64,000 nt of DNA, from the NCBI GenBank assembly GCA_033060915.1, contig CM065393.1:10541001-10605000 (forward strand). The letters are read 5' to 3'. Under the pieces are notes generated by a model, which saw nothing but the letters and a program-made list of their open reading frames with translations, was not told the origin of the DNA and did not search any database. Positions 47,101-58,286 of the stretch are shown piece after piece (position 1 is the stretch's first letter; every line of letters starts with the position of its first letter). The DNA comes from Euryodendron excelsum. Taxonomy: Eukaryota; Streptophyta; Magnoliopsida; Ericales; Pentaphylacaceae. A program made the translations under genes and the position numbers.

Positions 47101-48861
47101 TTTGACCTAGCGCATGTAGGACATGCGCAGGTACTGTTCCATTGCCAGAATGACATGTGGCACCCTGTATACTGGATAAATCTCAACTGTTGATTGAAAA
47201 TTGGTCGATCTGATCAAAATTTCAGTGCATGTAGCATACGCTCCATCACCGAAAAGGTTCGTCCAAACTTTGTCTCGATAATTGAGTCAATCGGGAATGT
47301 TTCGGGAGAATTGGTTGTACCCACGTTGTTCTCTTAAGGTTTCTTGTGAACTTTCATGTTTTTGGAAAGTTTGAATTGTGTTTGGAAGCGTGAGATATCG
47401 TCTTGGGAAGTGTGCAAAAAAGGACATATTTGCGGAGCGTCTGTGATACACTCCAAGGATGTTCGTAAGTAGCTGTTTTCGTATTACATGATCAAAGTCT
47501 TCGGGAAGCGATCTTTTCAATTAGACCATACCGATGGAAAGTATTCTGGAAATACTCTTGGGAATTCTCAAATTTACGCATTTCTTAAGTTATTTGACGG
47601 TGCATTTTGATTAGGGAATTAGAGAAAAAGTCAACCTTAGCGAAGCATCTACGAAACGCTCCAAGGGTTACTGAAAGTTGTAGTTTTCGCACCATACGAT
47701 GGAGGACTTTAGGAAGCGATCTATCAGATCGAGCCGTGTCGATGGAAATATTTATGAACAAACTTTTGAGAATTCCTTGATTTACACATTTCTCAAGTTA
47801 GTTGACGGTGCGTTATAACTAGGGAATCGGGGGAAAATACAATTTAAGCGGAGCGTCTACGAGACGCTCCAGGGGAGTTTTATCGAGTCATGAGCGTTTA
47901 GTGTCGTAGGGTCCTCCTTGGGTTAAACAAGGGTGCACGGTGAAACCCTTGGCTCGAAATCCCAAGACCGGTGCTGTTTCGGGATATGTTTGGATTGCTA
48001 AGGGTAAAATGGTCATTTTGGCCAGGATTGGCTAGAAATGGTTAGAAATGGTTTGGTGTGTTGTGTTAAGCATGTAGGGTTGTTCAGGGACAGTTTTGGG
48101 AGAGTCTTTTACCGTTCGGCGGGATTTGTGCCATGCTGAGGCGTTTAGGGGTAAAACGGTCATTTTGACCAGAGCGAGCCAGAATAGGACCGAATTTGGA
48201 CCAAATGGCGTGTGGGGGACGCATAATGGTTTAACAACATTTTGGAATGATTGACTTATCAGTTTGAGGAATTTTGACCTTTCCCAAAACGTGCTTGGAA
48301 GTCCAAGGGGCAAGTTTGGTCATTTTTCACCGAGTCGGGCTAGCAGGTGCCGGTGTTGACCTAGGTGTTGGTTCCCGAGACTGCCCGATCTCAGAAAACT
48401 ACCTGTGCAGTGTTGGTCTCTAAGAACGCCCGGTTTTAGAGAGCTACCTGTAGGAGTGGTGTTGGTTCCTGAGAACGCCTGGTCCTAGAAAGCTATCTAG
48501 AAGGGTGGTGTTGGTCTCTAAGAACGCTTGGTCTCGGAGAGCTACCAAATGACGAACATTCTACATTGGCGGGCTAGCAGGTGCCAGAAGTGAACCGTTT
48601 GGAACTTGGTGAGGTGTTGGTCCCCGAGATCGCCCGATCCCAGGAAGCTACCTGGATAGCATTGGTTTCCGGGACCGCCCGGTCTGGAAAACTGCCTGGA
48701 ATAATGGTGCTTATGGCTCCAACGGCTCCTTGTGGGCCCGAGAAGTGACCAATTAGATTGGCGATTGAAAGGCTCATCTTGATCCTGCATGTGTTGAGAT
48801 GCTTGAAACCGAGCCCGGTCTGGCCAGAGATTGCCGAGCAGGCAAAAATGGAGTACTTACA
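44111..48861 (-). mobile_element. Solo LTR, copy 4 (4751 bp, TSD CTAGT)
   Basis: Begins TGTCGCACCC and ends GTACTTACA on the plus strand, with perfect CTAGT duplications (44106-44110 and 48862-48866). The orientation is minus. The conserved block with GGTACCTACATGTC is at about 44520-44560 and the ACGTATC...CGTAGTTCGGGCAAGAG block at 44790-44855. A GGTTAACCTAGGGTT minisatellite lies at 45530-45800, the TATA box (minus strand) at about 47058-47066, and U3 repeats of the 'GTTGGTCYCTAAGAACGCC' type at 48355-48700. No polyprotein coding was found, so the whole element is best read as a long solo LTR of Tat/Ogre-like size. Sharing both termini with copy 3 supports one family. Confidence 0.85.
45530..45800. 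repeat. Degenerate GGTTAACCTAGGG minisatellite
   Basis: Irregular tandem units such as GGTTAACCTAGGGTTA and GACCTAGGGTTAACTAACTA. They superficially resemble telomere repeats but do not keep the 7-bp TTTAGGG register. A related stretch is at 34344-34520 in the split LTR. Confidence 0.8.
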
Positions 48862-48866
48862 CTAGT

Positions 48867-49081
48867 GCTATAAACTTGACTAAAAATTCTGTTCAACACT
48901 CTCGCACAAAGCACATTGAAATTAGATATCACTTTATACGAGATCATGTACAAAAAGGTGATATTGAACTTGATTTTGTATGCACCAACATACAATTGGC
49001 TAATGTCTTTATCAAACCATTGAGTGAAGATCGTTCTTATATGATAAGAAGAGAATTAGGGATGAGTGATCCTATGCCTTA
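48867..49081 (+). pseudogene. Copia RNase H C-terminal fragment
   Basis: Continues the pol protein after the second solo LTR (NLTKNSVQHSRTKHIEIRYH, then a DVFIKPLS-like end with N for D). It ends at a TAA at 49079-49081. It is intact over this stretch but cut off from its start. Confidence 0.88.
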
Positions 49082-49424
49082 AATTTTGTTTAATTCGAGT
49101 GAAATTTGTGTCTTGAATGTTTTAAATATGATTATCTTTCATATGATTTGCATTTCTTGAATTCATGATGCATTACATGATCATATTAAGATATCTATTA
49201 TCTCAAAACTTGAAAAATGTCATATTCTAAATTTCTTATAATTGACATGCCTAGTCTGGTCGCATGAGTTAACACTCCAATTCAAAGGGTCGACTCACCA
49301 TAACAGTGGACTTAAATTATTTCATTAACAGGCATGTGTCGGCTCATTAAGTTCATGAGTCGCCTCATGAGTCGGGCCTATATACTTTCATGAAGCCCAC
49401 TTTTACAAACATTTGAAATTTTTT

Positions 49425-49466
<42 letters not shown>

Positions 49467-49607
49467 TCTCACTCTGTTTCTGTCCCGCTCCTTTGTTCGC
49501 ACCAAAGCCCAACCGTCACCACTGAAGCACCACAAATCTTCATTTCAATCTCATTATAAACCCTAATCGATTCCATTCCACCCTCTCTCGACATTCCTAA
49601 TCCTACC
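49082..49607 (+). other. Spacer between pol and env-like ORF
   Basis: About 525 bp without coding potential. It contains GAGTCG motifs like those in the LTR at 49280-49375 and a (CT)n microsatellite at 49429-49463 just before the env-like ATG. The (CT)n tract could lie in a 5' leader of a separate transcript. Confidence 0.55.
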
Positions 49608-50911
49608 ATGGCTCCCAAAATCTCTAAACCGAAAAAGATGTCTAAAGCTCTAGCCATAGTAACAGCCCCTATTTCGAAAGAGCTAAAAAGGAAATCAAAA
49701 AGGGAGTCTAGCAAGGACAAAGGGAAGCGAAAGAAGAGTAAAACTAAAGAAACCACATCCTCAATAGTTCTGGAATGCAATCAACTATATTTCAGTGAGG
49801 GCAAAGCCCAAGAAAGGTACAATTTGAGTTTTTCTCTTAGAAAAGTATCTAATGGAAGATGGATAGATTATAAATTCTTTGATCATCATAAGTTCAAATT
49901 TAGAGTAAAATTTGAGAACTTAAGGTGGAAATATATGACAACACTTAGGGATGATGTATAACCTGACTTGGTTGCTCATTTCTATGTTAATGCTGAAAGA
50001 GACCCTGGAAAGGCATCCATAAATAACTATGTTAAGGGTGTCCATTTCACCTTAGATAGAGCGGTGATCAGACATATTCTTGGAATCAGGCTTGGTGGAG
50101 AAGTTTATAGAAATAATGTTTCTAGAAAGGATCAACTGAAAATTCTCTATGGAAAGATATGGATGAAAGTGTACAACCCCTTGCAACTGATTTGCCTCTT
50201 GAATTGAGATTAGTTCATCACTTTACTTGCACTATTTTTACTCTTAAAACTGGAAAGTATGACTATGTTTCAGAGAAGGAGTTATTTTTCTTGTGGGCAT
50301 ATATAACTGATTCGAGGATTGACTTGCCTCTATTTATTCTGGATCATATATACAAGGCTACCATGTCCAAAATTAACTTGCCTTATGAAATTTTCTTGAC
50401 AAAAGTGTTCAAGCATTTTGGTATTGATCTAAAGAATGAAAAGAAAAGAGTCCCCAAGGCCATTAGTGATGAATACAATGAGATTACTCTTAAAAGAATG
50501 AGGTATATTCTACAGGATAACAAGTGGACTCCAAAGAAAACTGGAGGAAAAAGTACTTCAACAGAAAAGGCTCCATCTGGAAGCACCTCCAGGCAAAGAA
50601 GCACAAAAAGAATTTTGAGTTCTGAATTACAAAAGAGTACAGGGGATTTGAGTTCCTTTATGACTCAAGTTATGGAATCTCTGGACAAATTGAATAACAA
50701 GGCAGATATTGCAGCTACAAGGATGATGTTTATAGAAAGAAAGATGAGAGAACTCAAAAAGGAAGTACACATGTTGAGAAATGGCAAAGGGAAAATTAAA
50801 AAAGAAGAAGAGGAAGAGGAAGAAAAAGTTAATAAAGAAGAAGAGGAAGCACAAGAAGGGGAAGAAGCTAGAGAAGAGAACTCTTCGACCACTGAATCTG
50901 ATGCTCACTAG
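49608..50911 (+). pseudogene. Copia env-like / plant transposon protein ORF
   Basis: The first frame starts with a Lys/Ser-rich basic leader (KPKKMSKALAI, KRKSKRESSKDKGKRKK), then a globular region (FSEGKAQERYN, RWKYMTTLRDD). It is stopped at 49959-49961, continues in frame from about 49968 to 50207, and shifts frame near 50160-50207 to run on to 50911. The middle (VHFTLDRAVIRHILGIRLGG, ELFFLWAYITDSRIDLP) resembles the 'putative plant transposon protein' domain seen in env-like ORFs of Sirevirus-type and Athila elements. The C-terminus has a predicted coiled coil and a poly-Glu tract. No signal peptide or clear membrane span, so a true envelope role is not supported. Confidence 0.7.
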
Positions 50912-51660
50912 ACTCCCCTTTCCTCATTCTACCTAACCTTCCCTCTCTTACTTCTCTTCACCTCATATTCTCTCTTGCCCCATCATCTTGCATCCTCATG
51001 GCCCTGTTATAACATCTTTTTTTGTTATTGCACAATTTTTGTGAACTTTAACTGTACAACCTTTTGTAATCTCTTCTTGGTTAGATGAATGAAATATGCT
51101 TTTGTTCTAGTGCCAAATTTGAATGCTTTGATTTATTGCTTGTTTAATTGCTTTCCTAATTATTCATTTTATCTTGTTTTAATATTTTTTGCTATTATAC
51201 ATGTCTATGTTTTTCATTTTCTTTCTCTTTTTGATGGATTGACAAAAATGGGGGAGAAGAGTTGGAGAAAAAGAACTGGACAAGAATGAGTATAAACTAG
51301 CATTGAGGAGAATAATTCAACAATATGTGTTTGTTCAAGTAATTTGCACTTATTTTCGAATTAGAAATGAATTGGACAAGAAATAGAGTATATCTGATTG
51401 ATAAATGGAAATGAAATGAATTGCTTATTAGCTAATAAATATCAATCATGTTCTCAGGGGGAGTAACATGAATCATTTCCCTCAAGTTGTTTTTGAATTC
51501 CTGACAAAAACTCCCTGAAACTTGTTTTTGAAAAGTCTTCTGTCCTCTAAGCATGTTTTGCTTAATTATGAAACAAAGGAGGAGTTCTCTACTGGTATGC
51601 CATTCAACTTTGTCCATTTCATTTAATCTTATATCAACTTATTTTGCAAAGGTTTTGTCA
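50912..51660 (+). other. Non-coding 3' region of the copia element
   Basis: No convincing ORF. A GGGGGAG tract at about 51458-51464 (TCAGGGGGAGTAACATG) resembles the PPT at 51667-51679. Repeated PPT-like tracts upstream of the 3' LTR are known in Sireviruses. Confidence 0.6.
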
Positions 51661-51666
51661 TCATCA

Positions 51667-51679
51667 AAAAGGGGGAGAT
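51667..51679 (+). promoter_or_regulatory. Polypurine tract
   Basis: AAAAGGGGGAGAT lies directly before the 3' LTR TGTTGACTCA. It is the plus-strand primer site for reverse transcription. Confidence 0.85.
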
Positions 51680-53605
51680 TGTTGACTCAAGGTTGGTTGC
51701 CATGTTAATTTTGATGATAACTAAACCTTATGTTATTTTACTAACGCATTTACTTAGTGTGCAGATTAATAAAGTATATAATTTAAACTTAAAATTCAAC
51801 TTTAAGTCTAATACATGTCAAAGTGAATGCACGACAAGCTCAGGATCAAGCAATGGACTCTAAGAGCTATACAATGAACCAAACAAAGCATTTACGCATA
51901 TTTCTCCTTCAAACAGATTATTTACATTCGAAGAGATTGAAAGTGTTCAAATAAGGTTTTCATCAAGTATGCATAGACTCAATAAAGTTATCTTGCACTC
52001 AGAAAGATTGGAGACTTCATCAGAGTGTGCTAAAGTCAGTTGAAGATGATTTGATTGTGAAGAAATTTAAAAAAAAAAAAAAAAACTTGAAAAAAAATTT
52101 CATCAAGTGTGCAAAAGGTCAATTCAAGATAATATGATTGGAAGTTGCTTAAGAAGAAGTTTCATCTTGATTACCTGATCTCTGCATGAAATCCAAGTGA
52201 AGAATTCTTCTAAGATATAAAAAATCAATGAAGACAATATGTATGAAAAGATTTTATCAAGCTTACAAAAGTCTCATTAAGGTGATTCCAAAGAAGAAAG
52301 AAGAATTGCTAACAAAGAGAATAAATTGACAATGAAAGCAATAGCTCGGCAATAAAAGAAATAGCTTTGCAACGAAAGAAAGAGATCGGCAAAAGAACTC
52401 AGCATTGAGAGAATGAAAACTTGACAGTTTGGAAATCAAGAAAATATGAATATCAATTGATTAATTGAATCCAAATTGAATAGAAGTTAGCTTTGATGAG
52501 TTAAATAATTTTGATTGATCATCATACCCCAAAGAGAAGACTCCTTGAAGATCTTATACTAGTGCTGAAGAAGAATTTGATCACTGGAAGACAGAATGAA
52601 GATTTTTGGGCAATAAGCCGACTCATGAAAATGAAGAGTCGCCTCATGAATATAAAAGCAAAAACTTGTAAACCAAATGATCAATGAGCCGACCCTTGAA
52701 CACAAAAAATCAACTTATGAAGATTGAAGCAAGATTTCTGGGCAATGAGCCAACTCATGGAAATGAAGAGTCGCCTCATGAAGACAGAAGTAAAATGACT
52801 TGAAGATAGAATGATCAATGAGCCAACTCATGGATATGAAGAGCCGACTCATGGAAACAGTGGACAACATTTGAAAAATGCAGACTAGAAGAGTCGACCA
52901 TTTAAGCCTGGAGTCGACCCCTAGGATATAACGGCTAGTTTTTCTAACGTTATAACAGACTGGACGAGAATTAAATGAACCCTAACAACCTCCAACGGAT
53001 GAAATCAATACAGGAGTTTATATACAAGTTTCCAACTGCATTTATACAAGAAGATAGATAAGAAATAAACATCCACTGACTAATCAAACTGAAAAAACCT
53101 GAACATTCTCTTTGTCTTCATTGTGTCACCTTTGATTGTATTAATCCACTCTTGTTAGAGAGTTTGTAAATTGATTGCATATCTTTATACACTTGTAAGT
53201 GAGAGTTTGAGAGTTCTCTTGTGGAAGAAAAACTCTTGTAAGTTTGAGTGGAGCTTGGACAAAACCACTTGGTGGCTGAAGAACTTAGGAAAAAGTTCTT
53301 ATGTAAAGAGTGAGATGAGCACTTGGTCAATCAGCACTCATTTGTAATTGGAGATTACATAGTGGAGGAAGACTTCAAGGGAATTTTTGGGTGAGAACGT
53401 AGACCATGGATTGTGGTTGAACCTCGGTAACTCTTTGTGTTCTTTTTATTGCTCTGTTTTCTTTTCTTCTTCTGATTACATTGCATTACATATAGATTGA
53501 TCACTGTTACATTGTTTAGGTTAATTTTAATTAATCTTAATAGTTATTAATTTTCGAAAAACTCAATTCACCCCCCCCCCTCTTGGGTTGCCTTTTGGGC
53601 CAACA
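51680..53605 (+). repeat. 3' LTR of the copia element
   Basis: 1926 bp, TGTTGACTCA...GGGCCAACA. It matches the 5' LTR throughout. The 20-bp tandem near 52325-52395 has fewer units than in the 5' LTR. TATA-like TTTATATACA is at 53018-53027. Poly-A near 52068-52085 and a longer C-run at 53572-53580 are slippage differences. Confidence 0.92.
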
Positions 53606-56600
53606 AAAAGAATAAGCTTTTTAAAAACCTCTTTTGAAAAATATGATTTTGAAAAAATCACTCTAATGAACTAGAGTTCCTATGGTCAATTTTGGGAATA
53701 CCACTCAAGAAAGGGTTCCAAGGGGACCATTCCAACCACACAACTCAAGAGAGTAAAACTTTAAAAATTAACATATAGAATAGAAGGTTTTGAAAGCCAT
53801 TTTTGGTAAAAACTTAAGAGAGTAGAGATTTTGACAACCTCTTCAAAAGAGGATTGTTTGGAAAACCTTCTTTAGGCAAAACTCAAGACAGCCTTGTGAA
53901 ATGCAAGATTAGGGTTAGGGTTTTGGAAAACAACCTAAGGTTTGGAACTCATTTTAGAGCGGGAAATGCATTTCCCATATCAATATGAAACTCATTTCAA
54001 AAATTTGGAGAAACATTTCGGATACGCAAGGGAAATGTTTCGAAAACTCTTGGAAAACTTTTAAGATGCTTAACGGAAACTATTGAGAAACTTAGGTGAA
54101 ACTCTTGGGAAACACTTCGGAAACTTGAAATATTAATTTTTATACATTTTTGTTCCCTTAAGTTCTAACTAAGTATCTATGAAATTATTCGTGTAGGTTT
54201 CCACTAAGTTTCTAAAGGTTTCCACTAACTTTCCCAAAGGTCTCTACTAAGTTTTTAAAAAATTTTCCAAATATCTCCACTAAGTGCCTATTGGGTAGGG
54301 CTTAAAAGTCAAGCTTTTTTTTAAGCTTGTTAGTAAAAAAGCCAAATTTTTATAGCTTTTTTGTTTTTCTAATTTTAGTTTAGATAAAAATAAACAAAAA
54401 ACAAAAAGCAAAAAAGCCAAATTTTTTTGACTTTTTTGCTTATAAGCTTAAAAAAAAGCCAGCAAAAAAACTGGTGCCAAATGCAGCCTAAGTTTCTTAA
54501 AAGTCTGCTTTGAGTTTCGACAAAGTTTTCTATTAAGTTTTTCGATCGTTTTCCGCTTTCTATTTCCCTCTATATTTTTTGACCATGTTTCCCACTTTCG
54601 TTTCCCCTAACGTTTCTCGCTTCCACTTCCCTTTTTGGTAACTATGGTTTGGAAACCTAGGGTTCTAACTTAAACTTCAAAAAACTTTATCTTAGAGCCA
54701 TTTTTAGAAAACTATTTTGACATAAACTTTGGAGAGCTTTGGAAAAAGGAAACAATGGTGTTTTTTCAAAATGATTTGAAACATAGAAAATGAAGCCAAG
54801 GTAAGCATATGATGGACATTATAACATTTAGATGTAAAGGGTTATGAAGCATACAAGGTTCAAGGCTACAACGCATTACAAGAAGCTTTAGGGCCATACT
54901 ATGTTCAAGTAGGTGTGTCACACCCACATCCCAATTAGACATACTTATGGAATTGTGAGATTAGGGTCTCACAAGGCATATAAGAGATCCCCCAACCGGT
55001 GGTTCTCATAGGCTTTTCTCTAAGTATGGCCCAAGAGCTCTCTTGTTCCAAGCAAGCATGAAAGGGATATAGAAGATGGGGTTAAAAAGAGAAAGCTCAA
55101 GTGAGCTTGGAGGGAGAAGAGATGGAGAAGGAGAGACATAAACATAAAGAGAGCTTCACCTTTAGCCTCTAAGCACCTTCAATCCACCATTGTTGAGTAG
55201 TCTTAAGTTTTGATTGGCTTGAATATGCTTGGAGAGGCTTGGATCTTCGGATGACTTTAGGGTTTTTGGAATTTCAAGGTTCTGTGTTGAATTGGGCAGA
55301 GTTTTCCCACTGTTTTTAGCTTTGAATTGCACTACAGTGTGCCCTAGTGTTTATACGCAAAATTCTTATGTGCCAGTACTGGGCCAGTGGTTGAGTGCCA
55401 CGTGACACTCCTTGTACTACCTCAGCTTGGGCTGCAAGACAAGTTTTGAATAATCTGATCAAAATTTGGGCGCATGTAGCAGACGCTTCACTGCCAAGAG
55501 CTTTTATGCTGACTTCATCTCGATATTCGCACCATCTAGGAAAGATTCGAGAAAATCGATCGCATTCACAACCTTCCCCAACTGTTTTTCATAAACCGGG
55601 AGCCATCAGGAGCTTCAAAGGATTCCGGGTGTCGGAGATATTTTCTCGAGAAGTGTGCATAAAAATAAGTTTTTTAGAGCATCTACAAGACACTATAAGG
55701 TTTTCAGAAATGGCAATTTTTGCGCCACATGATCATAGTCTCTGGGAAGCGACCTCTTTAATCAAACTGTATTAACAGGAGGTCCCCTGGACAAGTTTCA
55801 GGGAATTCTCTAATTTACACATTTCTCAAGCCGTTTGACAGTGCGTTTTAGTTAGGGGAGCAAAAAAAAAACAAAAACAAAAAAGTCAACCTCGGTAGAG
55901 CTTTGATGAGACGCTATGAGGGCTTCTTAACGTAGTCATTTTCATACCATATGATTAAGGGTTTTAGGAAGCGACCTCTTTAATCGGACAGTACCGTTAG
56001 AAAACCCTCCGGAATGGCTTTAGGGAAATCCCTAGTTTATGCATTTTTCAAGTCGTTTGATGGTGCGTTTTAATTAAAGAATTGGAGAAAAAGTCAATCC
56101 TAGCAGAGCGTTTGTGAGGCACTCCGAGAAACTTTTGTTGATTTAGAGGTGTTTTGAGTCAAGGGACTCGCTCATAAATAGACAGGGATGTTCAAGGGGG
56201 CATCCCAATGAATTCCGATTTAGTACCCAGAACCGATGTGGTTAAGGAAATGCCCAAGCCACTAGGAGCAAAACAGTCATTTTGATTCGAAAACTGGACA
56301 TATCGTCACGAGGAATTTGTACTTTCTTCAAAGACGTGTTGAAGTGACAGGGCCAAAATCGTCATTGTGACTGGAATTGACCGGAATTGGACTGGAGTCG
56401 ATTGGGATGGCATATTGAACATGCCAGACTTTCTGGGGACAATCTTGAAAGGTGGATTTATCATCTCTAGGACTTTGTACTTTTTCGAAGACATGTCGAA
56501 TGCCCAATGGGTAGTTTGGTCATTATTTACTAGATATCACCAGATTTGGCTCGGAGTCAACTGAAATGGCATATTAAACATGCCGGACTCTCTATGGGCA

Positions 56601-56870
56601 GTCTGAGATGGGTGGACTTACCCTCTCGAGGACTTAGTACTTTCTTGAAAGATGTGCTAAAATGCCCAAGAGGTAGTTTGATTATTTTTTACCATATCGG
56701 GCTAGCATGCGGCGATGTTAACTTGGGTTTATGATTGTTTTCGTCACTCCGATGGTTGTGATGAGTTGGTTCCAGAGATCTTTCTTTTCTCCAGTAAAAG
56801 TGTCATGGCCAAGAGGCGTATTTAGTCCCGTGACACTAAGTGGTTTTAGCAGCCAAACCTGTGTCGACCT
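53606..56870 (-). mobile_element. Large LTR, copy 5, right part
   Basis: Continues the split LTR with 'ACTCAAGAGAG' phrases, then GAGATCCCCCAACCGGTGG and CAAGAGCTCTCTTG...AAGCATG at 54985-55060. These are in the same order as 46590-46700 in copy 4. The minus-strand TATA counterpart GCGTATAAACACT lies at about 55340-55352. U3-like text with 'AAATGGTCATTTTG'-type phrases runs to about 56800. The TTACA end was not found; the right edge is approximate. It carries a MITE at 54285. Confidence 0.6.
54285..54487. mobile_element. MITE, 203 bp, inside split LTR
   Basis: Begins TGCCTATTGGGTAGGGC and ends in TGGTGCCAAATGCAGC, imperfect inverted ends. CTAAG occurs on both sides (54280-54284 and 54488-54492), and the LTR phrase CCACTAAGTTTC is interrupted, which locates the insertion. 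The interior is an AAGCTTTTTT/AAAAAGC long hairpin. Similar to 3111-3302. Confidence 0.65.
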
Positions 56871-57633
56871 GTTTATGAAAATATATTTAAATGAAAAATG
56901 ATAACTAAAAAGAAATTATCAATGGACTATATGAAACTCACTTTCATACAATAAATCAAAATAATCATAAAAAATATATACTAACAAGAAAAATTATGAA
57001 AATATAAATAATTTTAATAACGTTCAATGATTTTTTTTCTTTCCAAATTTACTGGATTTTAGTCTAATGCCCAATAGTACTTTTTTTCTTCCTCTTTCTT
57101 CTTTGAAAATTTTCCTTTTTTTGGTTTTAGTTTAAAATTTTTGTTTATTGATTCTATTTTTTCCTTATCAAAAGACCATAAAAAAACATGTTTCTAATAG
57201 GCAAATAATTTTCAATGATGTGCAATCTAGGCTATTTTAACTTTTAAAAAAAAAAACAATTCGATTCATTATCTATTGGCTGGTTCACTAATTTTCTAAA
57301 ATACTAGTTGGTTCTTTCGATTCAGAAGCATTTCTAATAAATAAGTTAAGTCGGACCGGTTCAAGATTTAATTCTCGGTTCAATAAGTTGAAACAACCAA
57401 TTTGATCCATTTCTAATAACTATGGTTGGAAGGATTTGACTACTTATGTAGACACACTTCCTTTCAACCTGTTAAGTAAATATTAGAATTTAGATACAAC
57501 TGTTGTATTATCTTGTCATGTATGTGATAGAATAAACCAATAAAATGGTGTCATCCGACCATATAAATCACTCATTAGTAGTATTGAATTTAAAAGTTGA
57601 GATTTTTTTTTTAGACAAAGATAATATTAAAAG
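56871..57633. other. AT-rich intergenic DNA
   Basis: No gene or repeat recognised. Confidence 0.5.
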
Positions 57634-57795
57634 AGTGTTTGGACTCCAGCTTATTTAGTAGTTTATATCTTTTTTGAATAGTTTTTAGTGATAATAAAAA
57701 TGTAATTTATATCTAACACAATTTTTTTTTTAAAATCAAGTGAATAAGTGGCTTTTAAAACTAGCTTCTAGCTTATCTAGCGACCCAAACACCCC
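57634..57795. mobile_element. MITE-like element, ~160 bp
   Basis: Left end GAGTGTTTGGACTCCAGCTT and right end CGACCCAAACACCCC form imperfect inverted repeats around GTGTTTGG. An internal pair, AGCTTATTTAG and TAGCTTATCTAG, extends the similarity. No clean target duplication. Confidence 0.5.
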
Positions 57796-57887
57796 TACCA
57801 TAGTTATAGGGTTATCTATCATTGATGTAATAATGACATCGGACAATGGTTGTAGACAATAATTTTTCGTTAATTATAAGCTTGGAG

Positions 57888-58022
57888 GATTGGGGCCGGG
57901 TGGCAAAGTGGTAAATACACTGAACTTAGGTAGATACACTTTCTTCATAAGTCTTCGTCAACAAAGAGTCGAGGACTTGCTAGCTTCCCCATAAACCCAG
58001 AGATACCTGTTCATAAATTTCC
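57888..58022 (+). mobile_element. tRNA-derived SINE candidate
   Basis: GGGGCCGGGTGGCAAAGTGG begins at 57892. The A-box TGGCAAAGTGG is at 57901-57911, and a B-box-like AGAGTCGAGGACT lies about 65 bases on. It reads like the tRNA-type head of a plant SINE. Tail and target duplication were not identified. Confidence 0.45.
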
Positions 58023-58040
58023 TTAATTTTTCCCTCTCCC

Positions 58041-58152
58041 GTCTCTCTCTCTCTCTCTCTCTTGATTTGGTTTTTTTTTATCGGTTGCTGCTGCCGGCCA
58101 GGCGGACACCCACCGCCAAGCTCCCTTGATTTGGCATATTGACTTCGTTGGC

Positions 58153-58193
<41 letters not shown>

Positions 58194-58286
58194 ATTTGGT
58201 TCTTTTTTATCAGTTGCTGCTGCCGGCCAGGCGGACACCCACCGCCAAGCTCCCTTGATTTGGCATATTGACTTCGTTGGCTAGGT
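58041..58286. repeat. Tandem duplication of (CT)n plus ~90-bp unit
   Basis: Two copies, 58041-58155 and 58156-58286. Each is a (CT)n run, TTGATTTGGTT, TTGCTGCTGCCGGCCAGGCG, CCGCCAAGCTCCCTTGATTT and GACTTCGTTGGC. They differ mainly in CT length and three or four bases, so the duplication is recent. It lies about 0.9 kb upstream of DC1 gene B. Confidence 0.92.

Larger units (their letters stand above)
34971..53605 (+). mobile_element. Sirevirus-like Ty1/copia element with nested LTRs
   Basis: The element is bounded by two LTRs of about 1.9 kb. Its total span is 18.6 kb, or about 11.2 kb once the two nested solo LTRs and their target duplications are subtracted. The order is LTR, PBS, gag, protease, integrase, RT, RNase H, a separate env-like ORF, PPT, LTR. 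Integrase before RT places it in copia. The ~1.9-kb LTRs, an extra env-like ORF and the AAAAGGGGGAGATT tract fit the Sirevirus/SIRE-Maximus lineage. Flanking pentamers AAGAG (34966-34970) and AAAAG (53606-53610) differ at one position. Every coding region has stops or frameshifts, so the copy is dead. Confidence 0.9.

Noticed and set aside
49608..50911. True viral envelope gene
   Set aside because: No signal peptide, fusion segment or membrane anchor; composition fits the plant transposon protein type and the frame is broken.
57892..57965. Functional tRNA gene
   Set aside because: A-box is good, but no acceptor stem pairing or anticodon arm can be formed; SINE head is more likely.
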